Part shown: in pieces, positions 6,593 to 15,955 of the stretch
Numbering within the stretch: the first letter of the stretch is position 1
Layout of the letters: every line of letters begins with the position of its first letter
NCBI GenBank assembly: GCA_017548605.1
Contig: JAFYZT010000035.1
Coordinates: forward strand, 1 to 44,184
From: Prevotella sp.
GTDB lineage: Bacteria; Bacteroidota; Bacteroidia; Bacteroidales; Bacteroidaceae
Length of the DNA stretch: 44,184 nt
Direction of reading: 5' to 3'
The notes under the pieces: model-generated
The model's database searches: none
Seen by the model: the letters and a program-made list of their open reading frames with translations, nothing else
Told to the model about the DNA's origin: nothing
Program-made: the position numbers and the translations under genes

Positions 6593-9454
6593 ATGGAATA
6601 CAATTTTAGGGATATCGAGCAAAAATGGCAACGCCGCTGGGTGGAGAACCACACCTATCGGGTATTGGAAAATAACGAGAAGAAAAAATTCTATGTGCTG
6701 AACATGTTCCCCTACCCTTCCGGCGCGGGACTGCACGTGGGACACCCCCTCGGCTATATCGCCTCCGATATCTACGCACGCTATAAGAGACTACAAGGAT
6801 TCAACGTGCTCAACCCCATGGGCTACGATGCCTACGGACTGCCCGCTGAGCAATATGCCATACAGACGGGACAACACCCCTCCATCACCACCAACGAGAA
6901 CATCAACCGCTATCGCAGCCAGCTGGACAAGATAGGGTTCTGCTTCGACTGGGACAGGGAGGTGCGTACCTGCGAGCCCGGCTACTACAAATGGACACAA
7001 TGGGCTTTCATGAAGATGTTTGAGTCGTATTACGACAACCAAACACAGAAAGCGAAACCAATCACTGAACTTGTGGAATATCTTTCCACAAAAGGCACCG
7101 AAGGACTGGACGTGGCATGCAGCGAGGAGATAACCATAACTGCCGAACAATGGAACGCCATGACGGAGAAAGAACAGCAGCAGACACTGATGAACTACCG
7201 CATCGCCTATCTCGGCGAGACAATGGTGAACTGGTGCGCCGGACTGGGTACCGTGCTGGCCAACGACGAGGTGGTGGACGGCGTGAGTGTGCGCGGCGGC
7301 TTCCCCGTGGTACAGAAGAAGATGCAGCAGTGGTGCCTCCGCGTGTCGGCATACGCACAGCGACTGCTCGACGGACTGGACACCATCGACTGGACGGAAT
7401 CGCTCAAGGAGACCCAGAAAAACTGGATTGGTCGTTCGGAAGGTGCCGAGGTGGAGTTCAACGTGAAAGACAGCGATGTGCATTTCACCATATTCACCAC
7501 TCGTGCCGACACGATGTTCGGTGTCACCTTCATGGTGCTGGCCCCGGAGAGTGAATATGTGGCACAAGTGACCACAGCCGAACAACAAAAGGCAGTGGAG
7601 GACTATATCACCTCGACCAAGAAACGTACGGAACGCGAACGTATCGCCGACCGCCGCGTGACGGGTGTGTTCACCGGCTCTTACGCCATCAACCCCTTCA
7701 CGGGCGAGGAGATACCTATCTGGGTGAGCGACTATGTGCTCAGCGGCTACGGCACGGGAGCCATCATGGCAGTGCCCGCCCATGACTCACGCGACTACGC
7801 CTTTGCCAAGCATTTCAACCTGCCCATCGTGCCGCTCATCGAGGGCTGCGACGTGAGCGAGGAGAGCTTCGACGCGAAAGAAGGTATCGTATGCAACTCA
7901 CCCAGGACCGACCTGAAACCATATATTGATTTCTCACTCAACGGCATGACGGTGAAAGAGGCCATCGCAGCCACCAAGGAGTATGTGAAGACACATAATT
8001 TGGGACGCGTGAAAGTGAACTACCGTCTGCGCGACGCCATCTTCTCACGCCAGCGTTACTGGGGCGAGCCGTTCCCCGTATATTACAAGGACGGTATGCC
8101 CTATATGATTGCAGAAGACAAGCTGCCTCTCGAACTGCCGGAGATTGACGAATACAAACCCACCGAGACTGGTGAGCCGCCATTGGGCAGGGCCAAACGA
8201 TGGGCTTGGGACATCGAGAAAAACGAGGTGGTGGACAAGGCACTCATCGACAATGTGAAGGTGTTCCCGCTCGAGCTGAACACCATGCCGGGCTTCGCCG
8301 GGTCATCGGCCTACTACCTCCGTTATATGGATCCGCACAACGACAAAGCGTTGGTGGATGCGCAGGTGGATGCATACTGGCAGAATGTGGACCTGTACGT
8401 GGGTGGTACCGAACATGCCACGGGACACCTTATCTACTCCCGCTTCTGGAACAAGTTCCTGCACGACTACGGCTATTCATGCAAGGAAGAGCCGTTCCAA
8501 AAACTGGTGAATCAAGGTATGATACAAGGACGGAGCAACTTCGTCTATCGCATCAACAGCGACGATCATGACAAGGCTCCCGTGTTCGTCAGTCTGGGAC
8601 TGAAAGACCAGTACGACACCACACCCATCCATGTCGATGTGAACATCGTGAATGCCGACGTGCTCGACCTCGAGGCGTTCAAGGCATGGCGACCGGAATA
8701 TGCCAATGCGGAGTTCATCCTCGAAGACGGCAAATATGTCTGTGGCTGGGCCATCGAGAAAATGTCGAAGTCGATGTTCAACGTGGTGAACCCTGACATG
8801 ATCGTGGAGAAATACGGTGCCGACACACTGCGCCTGTATGAGATGTTCCTCGGTCCGGTGGAACAGAGCAAGCCATGGGACACCAACGGCATCGACGGAT
8901 GCCACCGCTTCCTGAAGAAATTCTGGGCATTGTTCCACGATGCACGGTCAACGAAAAACGACATGCTCACCCTCGATGGCGAAACGACACCGGCCATGCT
9001 CAAGAGCGTGCATAAACTGGTAAAAAAGGTGAGCCAGGACATCGAGAGCTTTAGCTACAACACCTCTATCGCAGCATTCATGATTTGTGTCAACGAACTG
9101 TCGCAACAGAAATGCCGCAACCGTGAGCTGCTGCGCACACTGGTCATCCTCATCGCTCCCTTCGCACCACATATCGCCGAAGAGCTGTGGGAAGGACTGG
9201 GTGAGCAAGGCAGCGTGTGCGACGCCACATGGCCCACATGGGATGAGAAATACCTCGTGGAGAATGAGATGAACCTGACTATCTCGTTCAACGGCAAGGC
9301 CCGCTATCAGATGACCTTCGCCGCCGATGCCGACAACGCCACCATAGAAAAAGAGGTGCTGGCCGACGAACGGGCACCGAAATATATCGGTGACAAGAAA
9401 GTGGTGAAGGTGATTATCGTGCCGAAGCGCATCGTGAACATCGTCATCAAATAA
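6593..9454 (+). CDS. leuS: Leucine--tRNA ligase
   Basis: A 953-residue class Ia aminoacyl-tRNA synthetase that charges tRNA-Leu with leucine in the cytoplasm. The HIGH-type motif HVGH is at residues 48-51 ([15 protein letters not shown]) and KMSKS at 723-727 ([15 protein letters not shown]). Between them is the CP1 editing domain ([19 protein letters not shown] and [19 protein letters not shown]), which removes mischarged amino acids. An anticodon-binding helical domain and a C-terminal domain follow. The frame is open 45 codons upstream, but that stretch translates the promoter repeats, so the ATG at 6593 ([12 protein letters not shown]) is the start. A 13 bp stem hairpin lies just after the stop. 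Confidence 0.97.
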   Translation: MEYNFRDIEQKWQRRWVENHTYRVLENNEKKKFYVLNMFPYPSGAGLHVGHPLGYIASDIYARYKRLQGFNVLNPMGYDAYGLPAEQYAIQTGQHPSITTNENINRYRSQLDKIGFCFDWDREVRTCEPGYYKWTQWAFMKMFESYYDNQTQKAKPITELVEYLSTKGTEGLDVACSEEITITAEQWNAMTEKEQQQTLMNYRIAYLGETMVNWCAGLGTVLANDEVVDGVSVRGGFPVVQKKMQQWCLRVSAYAQRLLDGLDTIDWTESLKETQKNWIGRSEGAEVEFNVKDSDVHFTIFTTRADTMFGVTFMVLAPESEYVAQVTTAEQQKAVEDYITSTKKRTERERIADRRVTGVFTGSYAINPFTGEEIPIWVSDYVLSGYGTGAIMAVPAHDSRDYAFAKHFNLPIVPLIEGCDVSEESFDAKEGIVCNSPRTDLKPYIDFSLNGMTVKEAIAATKEYVKTHNLGRVKVNYRLRDAIFSRQRYWGEPFPVYYKDGMPYMIAEDKLPLELPEIDEYKPTETGEPPLGRAKRWAWDIEKNEVVDKALIDNVKVFPLELNTMPGFAGSSAYYLRYMDPHNDKALVDAQVDAYWQNVDLYVGGTEHATGHLIYSRFWNKFLHDYGYSCKEEPFQKLVNQGMIQGRSNFVYRINSDDHDKAPVFVSLGLKDQYDTTPIHVDVNIVNADVLDLEAFKAWRPEYANAEFILEDGKYVCGWAIEKMSKSMFNVVNPDMIVEKYGADTLRLYEMFLGPVEQSKPWDTNGIDGCHRFLKKFWALFHDARSTKNDMLTLDGETTPAMLKSVHKLVKKVSQDIESFSYNTSIAAFMICVNELSQQKCRNRELLRTLVILIAPFAPHIAEELWEGLGEQGSVCDATWPTWDEKYLVENEMNLTISFNGKARYQMTFAADADNATIEKEVLADERAPKYIGDKKVVKVIIVPKRIVNIVIK

Positions 9455-9467
9455 ACGCTATATAGTA

Positions 9468-9496
9468 GATAAGGCAGGTGCTTCACCTGCCTTATC
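9468..9496 (+). terminator. Hairpin terminator after leuS
   Basis: A perfect 13 bp stem (9468-9480 with 9484-9496, GATAAGGCAGGTG and its complement) around a CTT loop, 13 nt after the leuS stop codon. The following run is A- rather than T-rich, so termination might be partial. Confidence 0.7.
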
Positions 9497-9541
9497 ATAC
9501 CTAAAAAACACACCTTTCTAACCTAAAAAGTATTCATTACT

Positions 9542-10513
9542 ATGACCATCGACCAGAAACTCATCATGGCGGAAGCCAAGGACTGTCTGGGCATCACCCT
9601 GGCGGCGCTGCTCTATACCTTTGGCTTCACCTTCTTCCTCATGCCCTACGAGATTGTGACGGGCGGTGTGGCTGGTGTCTCGGCCATCGTATATTATGCC
9701 ACGTCGTTTCCCAACTCATACACGTATTTTCTGGTCAATGCCGTTCTGTTGATCATCGGACTGAAAATACTAGGTTGGAAATTCCTGTTGAAAACCATCT
9801 TTGCCATCGTCATACTCACCATACTGCTGGAGGTGATGCGTGACGTGGTACCAAGAGATGAACAGGGAAACATGGTGAAGATATTGGGCGAAGGACAGGA
9901 CTTCATGTCGCTGGTCATCGGATGTATCATGACAGGTATCGCCCTGGGACTGTTCTTCCTGAACAACGGCAGCACGGGAGGCACCGACATCATAGCGGCC
10001 TCCATCAACAAATACCATAACGTGTCGTTGGGCACCATCCTCATCTTCGTGGATTTTGTCATCATCGGCAGCTGCTTCTTCATCCCGCAGTTCGGTACTT
10101 ACCTGGAACGGTTGCAGATGATCGTGTTCGGCTTCTGTACCATGCTCATCGAAAATTTCATGCTTGACTATATTATGGACAGGAAACGCCAGTCCGTGCA
10201 ATTCTTGATTTTCTCGGAGAAATGGCAGGAGATAGCCAATGAGATAGGCACGAAGATGGAACATGGTGTGACCATCCTCGACGCACAAGGATGGTACACG
10301 GGAAAGAAGAGTAAGGTGCTCTGTATCCTGGCGAAGAAAAACGAAAGTGTGTCCATCTTCCGACTCATCAAAATCATTGACCCCCATGCCTTCGTCAGCC
10401 AAAGCTCCGTCATCGGCGTCTATGGCGAAGGATTTGACGAGATGAAGGTAAAAGTGCCGAAGAAGAAGAAGAAGAATACCCACCCCAACCCTCCCGAAGG
10501 GAGGGAGCATTAA
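9542..10513 (+). CDS. YitT family membrane protein (DUF161/DUF2179)
   Basis: A 323-residue inner-membrane protein with about five to six hydrophobic helices in residues 18-215, including the family signature FFLMPYEIVTGGVAGVSAIVYY and a second copy-like GLFFLNNGSTGGTDIIAASINKY. A soluble C-terminal DUF2179 domain follows (GVTILDAQGWYTGKKSKVLCILAKKNE ... IDPHAFVSQSSVIGVYGEGFD). The transport or signalling role of YitT proteins is not established to my knowledge. The last residues, NTHPNPPEGREH, are not part of the family: they are translated from a dispersed GGGAGGG repeat that has invaded or overlapped the 3' end, so the ancestral stop was probably just upstream. The gene lies downstream of leuS, beyond a hairpin. 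Confidence 0.9.
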   Translation: MTIDQKLIMAEAKDCLGITLAALLYTFGFTFFLMPYEIVTGGVAGVSAIVYYATSFPNSYTYFLVNAVLLIIGLKILGWKFLLKTIFAIVILTILLEVMRDVVPRDEQGNMVKILGEGQDFMSLVIGCIMTGIALGLFFLNNGSTGGTDIIAASINKYHNVSLGTILIFVDFVIIGSCFFIPQFGTYLERLQMIVFGFCTMLIENFMLDYIMDRKRQSVQFLIFSEKWQEIANEIGTKMEHGVTILDAQGWYTGKKSKVLCILAKKNESVSIFRLIKIIDPHAFVSQSSVIGVYGEGFDEMKVKVPKKKKKNTHPNPPEGREH

Positions 10514-10640
10514 GGGGTAAGAGGAGAGAAGTGAAGGGTGAGAGATATGCCAATAGCAGGAGTAAGGAGCAAAGAGCAAGAGATATGCCAGTGGGGTAAT
10601 GGCTTAACTCCTTAACGTCTTAACTCCTTAATTACATTCA
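10477..10640. repeat. Composite dispersed repeat, copy 1 (3' end of YitT gene)
   Basis: Modules in order: TACCCACCCC (10477-10486), hairpin CCCTCCC-GAA-GGGAGGG (10489-10505), a TTAAGGGG/GAGAAGTGA purine stretch, GAGATATGCCA (present twice), then GTAATGGCTTAACTCC followed by TTAACTCC repeats. The same modules occur in the same relative order at 14777-14962 and 21824-21942. The repeat starts inside the YitT coding sequence. Confidence 0.8.
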
Positions 10641-10669
10641 TCACTCAACATTCAAAAAATCGCTTCGCG

Positions 10670-10704
10670 ACAATTCAAAACTCAACATTCAAAATTCAAC
10701 ATTC
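10670..10704 (+). repeat. Heptamer tandem array upstream of rdgB
   Basis: Five consecutive 7 nt units of the type AAmAyTC (ACAATTC, AAAACTC, AACATTC, AAAATTC, AACATTC), ending 5 nt before the rdgB ATG. A further AACATTC lies about 20 bp upstream. The unit resembles the AACACTC array inside lgt. Confidence 0.75.
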
Positions 10705-10709
10705 AACAA

Positions 10710-11300
10710 ATGACTCTCGTATTTGCAACTAACAACAAACATAAACTGAGTGAGATACGTGCCATCCTAGGCGATGACATCAATATTCTCTCACTTGCGG
10801 ATATCAACTGTCATGCTGACATTCCCGAGACAGCGGATACCTTAGAAGGTAATGCCCTGCAAAAAGCACAATATGTGGTGGACCATTTCGGGATGAGCTG
10901 TTTTGCCGATGATACCGGCCTGGAAGTGGATGCGCTGAATGGTGAACCAAGCATTTATTCCGCCCGTTATGCGGGAGAAAACCATGACAGCGAGGCCAAT
11001 ATGACCAAATTATTAAAAAAATTAGGACAAAATAACAATCGCAAGGCACAATTTCGGACAGTTATTGCGTTATTGGTAGTAGAAGGCGGTGAAACACGGC
11101 AACATCTCTTCGAAGGTATCGTCAAAGGAGAGATTATCCGTGAACGCCGTGGTGGCGAGGGATTCGGCTATGATCCCATCTTCCAACCCGAAGGCTATTC
11201 ACAAACCTTTGCGGAGATGGGCAGTGAGGCGAAAAACGCCATCTCACACCGTGGACGCGCCGTCAGAAAACTGGTTGAGTACCTTACAAACAAAGAATAA
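10710..11300 (+). CDS. rdgB: Non-canonical purine NTP pyrophosphatase (RdgB/HAM1)
   Basis: A 196-residue cytoplasmic enzyme of the Ham1/RdgB family, which hydrolyses dITP, ITP and XTP to the monophosphate and so keeps deaminated purines out of DNA and RNA. Family stretches are the N-terminal [15 protein letters not shown], the metal-site region [26 protein letters not shown], and the specificity region [22 protein letters not shown] ... AISHRGRAV. The length is normal. The start ATG at 10710 directly follows the heptamer array, so no Shine-Dalgarno site is possible. The gene precedes the PorZ-like gene on the same strand by 83 bp, with a G-rich repeat between. Confidence 0.96.
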   Translation: MTLVFATNNKHKLSEIRAILGDDINILSLADINCHADIPETADTLEGNALQKAQYVVDHFGMSCFADDTGLEVDALNGEPSIYSARYAGENHDSEANMTKLLKKLGQNNNRKAQFRTVIALLVVEGGETRQHLFEGIVKGEIIRERRGGEGFGYDPIFQPEGYSQTFAEMGSEAKNAISHRGRAVRKLVEYLTNKE

Positions 11301-11346
11301 TAAAAACTAAGATGATTGCCATAACTCCTATACTCAAGTGGTTTAA

Positions 11347-11376
11347 CCCCTCCTTGGGAAGGGGAAAGGGGGAGGT
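11347..11376. repeat. G-rich hairpin repeat between rdgB and the PorZ-like gene
   Basis: CCCCTCCTTGGGAAGGGG followed by AAAGGGGGAGG, a member of the G-rich hairpin family. It is translated as NPSLGRGKGE in an open but spurious 24-codon extension of the next gene. Its orientation relative to the upstream gene is opposite to that of the other copies. Confidence 0.7.
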
Positions 11377-11383
11377 TCCTATT

Positions 11384-13666
11384 ATGAAACGAACAATCCT
11401 ATTATTACTGACAGTGATGCAGACCCTTTGGCTGTCTGCATCAAGCATCGGCACCTGGAACTGTTTCCCGGCATACGGTGAGATACAGTCTATCCAGCCC
11501 GCCGGAAAATTGGTGTATGTGCTCAGTTCAAAAGGATTGTTCAGCTATAATATAGGTGATGGCAGTGTGCAGACCTATCATAAGATGAACTGTCTCTCCG
11601 ACTGTTTCATCAGTCATATCGCCTATTGCCAGAAAGCCAAACGACTGGTCATCGTCTATGACAACCAGAATATCGACTTGCTGGACAGCAACGATGATGT
11701 CATCAATATCTCCGACTATTACAACAAGTCGTTGTCCAGTGATAAAACCATCAACAGTATTACTACAAGTGGTGAATTTGCCTATCTGAATACTGCTTTC
11801 GGTATCGTCAGGGTGAACGTGGAAAAAGGGGAAATCAACAACACCTATTCCTTGGACAAGAATGTCCATTCAAGTTGTATCTTCAATGGAACGATATATG
11901 CCGCCACCGATGACGGTGTATGGTGTGGCGACATGAAACAGAACCTGCTCGACAAAAACAATTGGAAAAAGAATGTGGATACCGTCTTCAAGGGAATCTA
12001 CAACATTGATGACCATGTGTATGGCGTGACGGACAACAGCATCATGGAATATGCTGGAAACAACTGGACGCAGCGTGAAACGGTAAGTCATCAATTCCTT
12101 TCTCTCTCTGGTAATAAGATTCTGTTGGGTAGTAACAACGTTCTGCGGATTTATGACGGACACATGACTACTCTACAGATGCAGGAAGACACCCATACGG
12201 CTTATGCCTATGATACTGCCAATAATTGTTTCTGGAGCAACCAGGGTAACGGCAAACTGTATGGTTTCCGTCAGAGTGAGGATGGACTGCAAAACATCAT
12301 TACAGATATCGTGCCCGACGGACCTGTTTCCAACTCATTTGCATACCTCCGTTTCGTCAATAATACGTTATATTCCTGTTCCGGCGGCTTCAGCAGTGAA
12401 TCGGACCAACTGATGCCGGGTATATTGCAATCCATGACAAATAATGACTGGACAATTTATGAAAAAGTTGACTTGTCCAGTGTCGGCTCTTACTATATAG
12501 ATGTGATGTGTCTGGATGTGGATCCGAAAAATAAAGAACATGTCTTTGCCGGAGGACGAACGGGAGTTTTCGAATTTCTCAATGGCAAATTTGTGAATTA
12601 TTACAGCAACCATAATAGTCCGTTACGGTCGGCTCTCGATCCCGAAAATATCAAATATGTGTTGGTGTTTGGTATGCACTTCGATGCTTCGGGTAATCTA
12701 TGGATGTTGAACAGTCAGGCTAAGGGTACCAACGTACTGTGTCTGGACAATTCGGGAAAATGGAACTCCATACCGAAAGATGAGTTCTGGGACAAGGACA
12801 ATAATGGCAGGAGCCTGGCTTTCATGCAACATGCTTTCATCGACAGCCGTGGATTGTTGTGGTTTGCCAATAACCATTACCTGTCCACCTCATTCGGTAG
12901 CTACGACATCAAAAATGATGTTGCCCAGCGTTATGCCTCCTTCATCAACCAAGATGGTACTTCCTATCGTATCGATTATGTACGCACAGTGACGGAAGAT
13001 AAGGATAAGAATATTTGGGTGGGTACCAATACAGGACCGTTCATTCTGACGGCAGACAATATCCGCCAAGGTATAACTGATGAGTTATATCAGGTGAAAG
13101 TACCACGTAACGATGGCACCAATTTTGCTGATTATCTGCTCAGTGGTGTTGATGTCACTACCATCGCCATTGATGGTGGTAACCGTAAATGGATAGGTAC
13201 GAACGGACAGGGTGTCTATCTCATCAGTGCCGACAATATCACACAGATACACCATTTCTTGGCCAACGATAGTAAACTGCTTTCCAACAATATCCAACAT
13301 ATTGTCATCAATGATAATACGGGCGAGGTTTTCATTGCTACCGATAAGGGTCTATGCTCATATATGAGTGATGCCACGGCTACCAATGACGAGATGACTG
13401 ATGACAATGTGTATGCCTATCCCAACCCTGTGGAACCGGATTATAAAGGATTGATTACGGTGGTCGGTCTCAGTTACAATGCCGATGTGAAGATTACCAC
13501 TTCCAATGGTGTGTTGGTGACTGAAGGACGAAGCAACGGTGGTACCTTCACATGGGATGGCTGTGATAAAAAAGGCCATCGCGTGGCATCAGGTGTCTAT
13601 ATGGTACACACGGCTACCAGCGATGGCAATTCGGGAACGGTCTGTAAGATAGCTATCGTCAATTGA
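11384..13666 (+). CDS. porZ: PorZ-like beta-propeller protein (type IX secretion family)
   Basis: A 760-residue exported protein: signal peptide MKRTILLLLTVMQTLWLSA, then repeated beta-propeller blades (GKLVYVLSSKGLFSYNIGDGSVQTY, FAYLNTAFGIVRVNVEKGEI, NIWVGTNTGPFILTADN, NRKWIGTNGQGVYLISADN). It ends in a beta-sandwich with VYAYPNPVEPDYKGLITVVGL and GVYMVHTATSDGNSGTVCKIAIVN. Length and layout agree with PorZ of Porphyromonas gingivalis, a surface component linked to anchoring of type IX cargo to A-LPS. The ATG at 11384 gives the signal peptide; the upstream extension is repeat-derived. The 3' end overlaps the convergent CapA-like gene by 8 bp. No other type IX component is in the window. An alternative label is a two-component-regulator-type propeller protein. 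Confidence 0.72.
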   Translation: MKRTILLLLTVMQTLWLSASSIGTWNCFPAYGEIQSIQPAGKLVYVLSSKGLFSYNIGDGSVQTYHKMNCLSDCFISHIAYCQKAKRLVIVYDNQNIDLLDSNDDVINISDYYNKSLSSDKTINSITTSGEFAYLNTAFGIVRVNVEKGEINNTYSLDKNVHSSCIFNGTIYAATDDGVWCGDMKQNLLDKNNWKKNVDTVFKGIYNIDDHVYGVTDNSIMEYAGNNWTQRETVSHQFLSLSGNKILLGSNNVLRIYDGHMTTLQMQEDTHTAYAYDTANNCFWSNQGNGKLYGFRQSEDGLQNIITDIVPDGPVSNSFAYLRFVNNTLYSCSGGFSSESDQLMPGILQSMTNNDWTIYEKVDLSSVGSYYIDVMCLDVDPKNKEHVFAGGRTGVFEFLNGKFVNYYSNHNSPLRSALDPENIKYVLVFGMHFDASGNLWMLNSQAKGTNVLCLDNSGKWNSIPKDEFWDKDNNGRSLAFMQHAFIDSRGLLWFANNHYLSTSFGSYDIKNDVAQRYASFINQDGTSYRIDYVRTVTEDKDKNIWVGTNTGPFILTADNIRQGITDELYQVKVPRNDGTNFADYLLSGVDVTTIAIDGGNRKWIGTNGQGVYLISADNITQIHHFLANDSKLLSNNIQHIVINDNTGEVFIATDKGLCSYMSDATATNDEMTDDNVYAYPNPVEPDYKGLITVVGLSYNADVKITTSNGVLVTEGRSNGGTFTWDGCDKKGHRVASGVYMVHTATSDGNSGTVCKIAIVN

Positions 13667-14756
13667 CGGTAATGTTTCCTTCGCTATCAATACGTATAGG
13701 ACTGTCTTTAATGTCTGACTCTGTCAATGACTTGATTTCTCGTGCTACGGCATGAGTAGCATCCTTACGTGGACCCACACCTTTCTGTTGGATAAACGAA
13801 TGGATTTTTCCGCTTAGGAAAGAACCGTCCTTACCTATCTGTATGGTCACCACAGGTGAATAGCCGGAGATACCTGTCAAACTGATGCCATAAGGTGTGC
13901 AGAAATTACCCAGACTGTAAGCTATGAAACGACCTTTGTACACCTCCATGCAACGCACCACATGCGGACCATGACCATAGACCACATCCACACCATTATC
14001 GATGCAGAAATGGGCAAACTCACGCAAGGAACCACGGTCTTCACCTAAGAATGTCTCCGTACCATGAGGCAGATGGTTCTTTGTACGACCTTCAGCACCG
14101 CCATGGAAAGAAACGATGAGTATATCACTCTTTTTCTTCAAGTCGTCGAGAATACGTTTCACCGTGGCCAAATCCTTATGACGTAACGTATAGGAGTTAT
14201 GACCGAAGGCACACAGACCATAACGGACACCGTTACGTTCCACAACAGCCGACTCTACCCTACCCTTGATACCGGAAAATTTGATACCTTGTTCCGTCAA
14301 TACCTTTTCAGTACTCTCTATGCCATGCTGACCAAAGTCGTTGGCATGATTATTCGCCATACTCAGATAGTCATAGCCTGCATCGGTAAGCAACGGAGCA
14401 AAACGGGTAGGCATACGGAAAGAATAGCTGTTGGGACCATTTCCCTTTGTCGAGGAACCTCCTTCGCAGACAGCACCTTCCAGATTACCTACGGCCAGAT
14501 CAGCCGCCAACGTATATTCCTTGGTGTCTTTGAACAAATCACGTCCCTCATTGGCGGGCAACTGTACACTTGGAAAAGTAGTACCCATCATGATATCGCC
14601 GCACATAGCGATGGTCATGGTATCGGGTAATTCCCTATTATCGGTCAAAACGCTGTCCTGTGCCCCTGTTTCTCCTTTTTCGGCAGATTGTTTGGCTTCG
14701 GACGTACAAGCCGTAGAAACGGCTAAAAACATGGTCAAAAACAAATATTTTATCAT
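13659..14756 (-). CDS. CapA/PgsA family lipoprotein (metallophosphatase fold)
   Basis: A 365-residue protein with a lipoprotein signal peptide (MIKYLFLTMFLAVSTAC, Cys17), probably anchored to an envelope membrane. The body matches the CapA family (PGA_cap): MTIAMCGDIMMGTTFPS at the start, DLAVGNLEGAVCEG, YDYLSMANNHANDFGQHGIEST, ILIVSFHGGAEG, and VDVVYGHGPHVVRCMEVYKGRFIAYSLGNF. These carry the Asp/His/Asn residues of the calcineurin-like metal site. CapA proteins are tied to poly-gamma-glutamate capsule synthesis in Bacillus, but most Bacteroidota members lack capB and capC nearby, as here, so the true substrate is unknown. The gene is convergent with the PorZ-like gene. Confidence 0.88.
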   Translation of the reverse strand: MIKYLFLTMFLAVSTACTSEAKQSAEKGETGAQDSVLTDNRELPDTMTIAMCGDIMMGTTFPSVQLPANEGRDLFKDTKEYTLAADLAVGNLEGAVCEGGSSTKGNGPNSYSFRMPTRFAPLLTDAGYDYLSMANNHANDFGQHGIESTEKVLTEQGIKFSGIKGRVESAVVERNGVRYGLCAFGHNSYTLRHKDLATVKRILDDLKKKSDILIVSFHGGAEGRTKNHLPHGTETFLGEDRGSLREFAHFCIDNGVDVVYGHGPHVVRCMEVYKGRFIAYSLGNFCTPYGISLTGISGYSPVVTIQIGKDGSFLSGKIHSFIQQKGVGPRKDATHAVAREIKSLTESDIKDSPIRIDSEGNITVN

Positions 14757-14776
14757 GACATTTATATAGATTTTTT

Positions 14777-14962
14777 TAAGAAGTTAAAGTGGGAGTTAAA
14801 TAGGAAGTTAATTCGCTTCGCTCATGGGAGTTAAAATGGACATTACCACATCCTATTTTTACTTTTTTACTTTTTTACTCTTTTACCTTTCATCCCCCCT
14901 TTATACTGGCATACCTCTTACCCCTTCTTCGTTCCCTCCCTTTGGGAGGGACAGGGTGGGTA
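14777..14962. repeat. Composite dispersed repeat, copy 2 (between nadA and CapA-like gene)
   Basis: Contains GTTAA-rich units and TTCGCTTCGCTCATGGG, then CTGGCATACCTCTTACCCC, then the hairpin CCCTCCC-TTT-GGGAGGG (14934-14950) running into ACAGGGTGGG (to 14960). Read on the minus strand the module order matches copies 1 and 3. The GGGTGGG end is 2 bp from the nadA stop codon. Confidence 0.75.
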
Positions 14963-15955
14963 TTAACTCAGTTCCAACATCTTATTAATCGGTTTCACTG
15001 CCTCACGTGCGATATCTTCATCCACATCCACTTCTGGCCATTCATATTTCAGGGCATTGTAGATTTTCAACAAGGTATTCATCTTCATATAGTCACATTC
15101 ATTGCAGCTGCAGCCAACGCTCCCTTCCGACACCTCTGGTGGAACAGGATAAAAAGTCTTTCCTTCACACTTACGCTGCATCTCATGCAGAATACCTGCC
15201 TCAGTGGCCACGATAAACTCTTTTTTATCGCTCTCAATAGCATATTTCAAAATGACAGCCGTACTGCCCACCACATCGGCAATGGCCAACACAGGTCCCT
15301 TACACTCAGGATGTGCCAATATCACTGCTTCGGGATGTGCCTTTTTCAATGCCACTATACCATCAACAGAGAAACGTTCATGGACATGACAGCCACCATT
15401 CCACAACAACATATCACGACCAGTGATACTATTGATATAACTACCCAGGTTATAGTCAGGACCGAAAATCAGTTTGGCATTCTGTGGAAAAGTGTCAACA
15501 ATCTTCTTCGCATTGCCTGAAGTGACAACAATGTCGGTGAGAGCCTTCACAGCTGCCGTGGTATTCACATAACTCACCACCTGATAGCCTGGATGCTCCT
15601 CTTTATATTTCTTCAGGTCTTCGGCCTTACAGGAGTCGGCCAATGAACAGCCGGCATTGAGGTCAGGCACCAACACTTTCTTGTCGGGACAAAGTATCTT
15701 GTCGGTCTCAGCCATGAAATGTACGCCACACATCATGATTATATCTGCATCGGTCTTAGCAGCCTTCTGTGCCAATGCCAGTGAGTCGCCAATGAAATCA
15801 GCAATATCCTGTATCTCTCCTTGTGTATAGTAGTGTGCCAGAATGACGGCATTCTTTTCTTTGCACATCCTACGGATTTCCTTCTTCAGATCCAAGGACT
15901 CGTCCACTGGTTCATTGATGAACCCTTGTTCAATCCACTTTTTTTTCAACTTCAT
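14963..15955 (-). CDS. nadA: Quinolinate synthase
   Basis: A 330-residue [4Fe-4S] enzyme of de novo NAD synthesis, which condenses iminoaspartate with dihydroxyacetone phosphate to quinolinate. Diagnostic stretches are NAVILAHYYTQGEIQDIADFIGDSLALAQKA, MCGVHFMAETDKILCPDK, PDLNAGCSLADSC (first cluster cysteine), LLWNGGCHVHERF, and the C-terminal GCSCNECDYMKMNTL, which carries the last cluster cysteine. The length fits the family. nadB and nadC are not adjacent. The start codon faces the AT-rich DnaA-box region; a minus-strand -7-like TATATTTGC at 16158-16166 could drive it but has no clear -33. The gene is divergent from ald. Confidence 0.96.
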   Translation of the reverse strand: MKLKKKWIEQGFINEPVDESLDLKKEIRRMCKEKNAVILAHYYTQGEIQDIADFIGDSLALAQKAAKTDADIIMMCGVHFMAETDKILCPDKKVLVPDLNAGCSLADSCKAEDLKKYKEEHPGYQVVSYVNTTAAVKALTDIVVTSGNAKKIVDTFPQNAKLIFGPDYNLGSYINSITGRDMLLWNGGCHVHERFSVDGIVALKKAHPEAVILAHPECKGPVLAIADVVGSTAVILKYAIESDKKEFIVATEAGILHEMQRKCEGKTFYPVPPEVSEGSVGCSCNECDYMKMNTLLKIYNALKYEWPEVDVDEDIAREAVKPINKMLELS

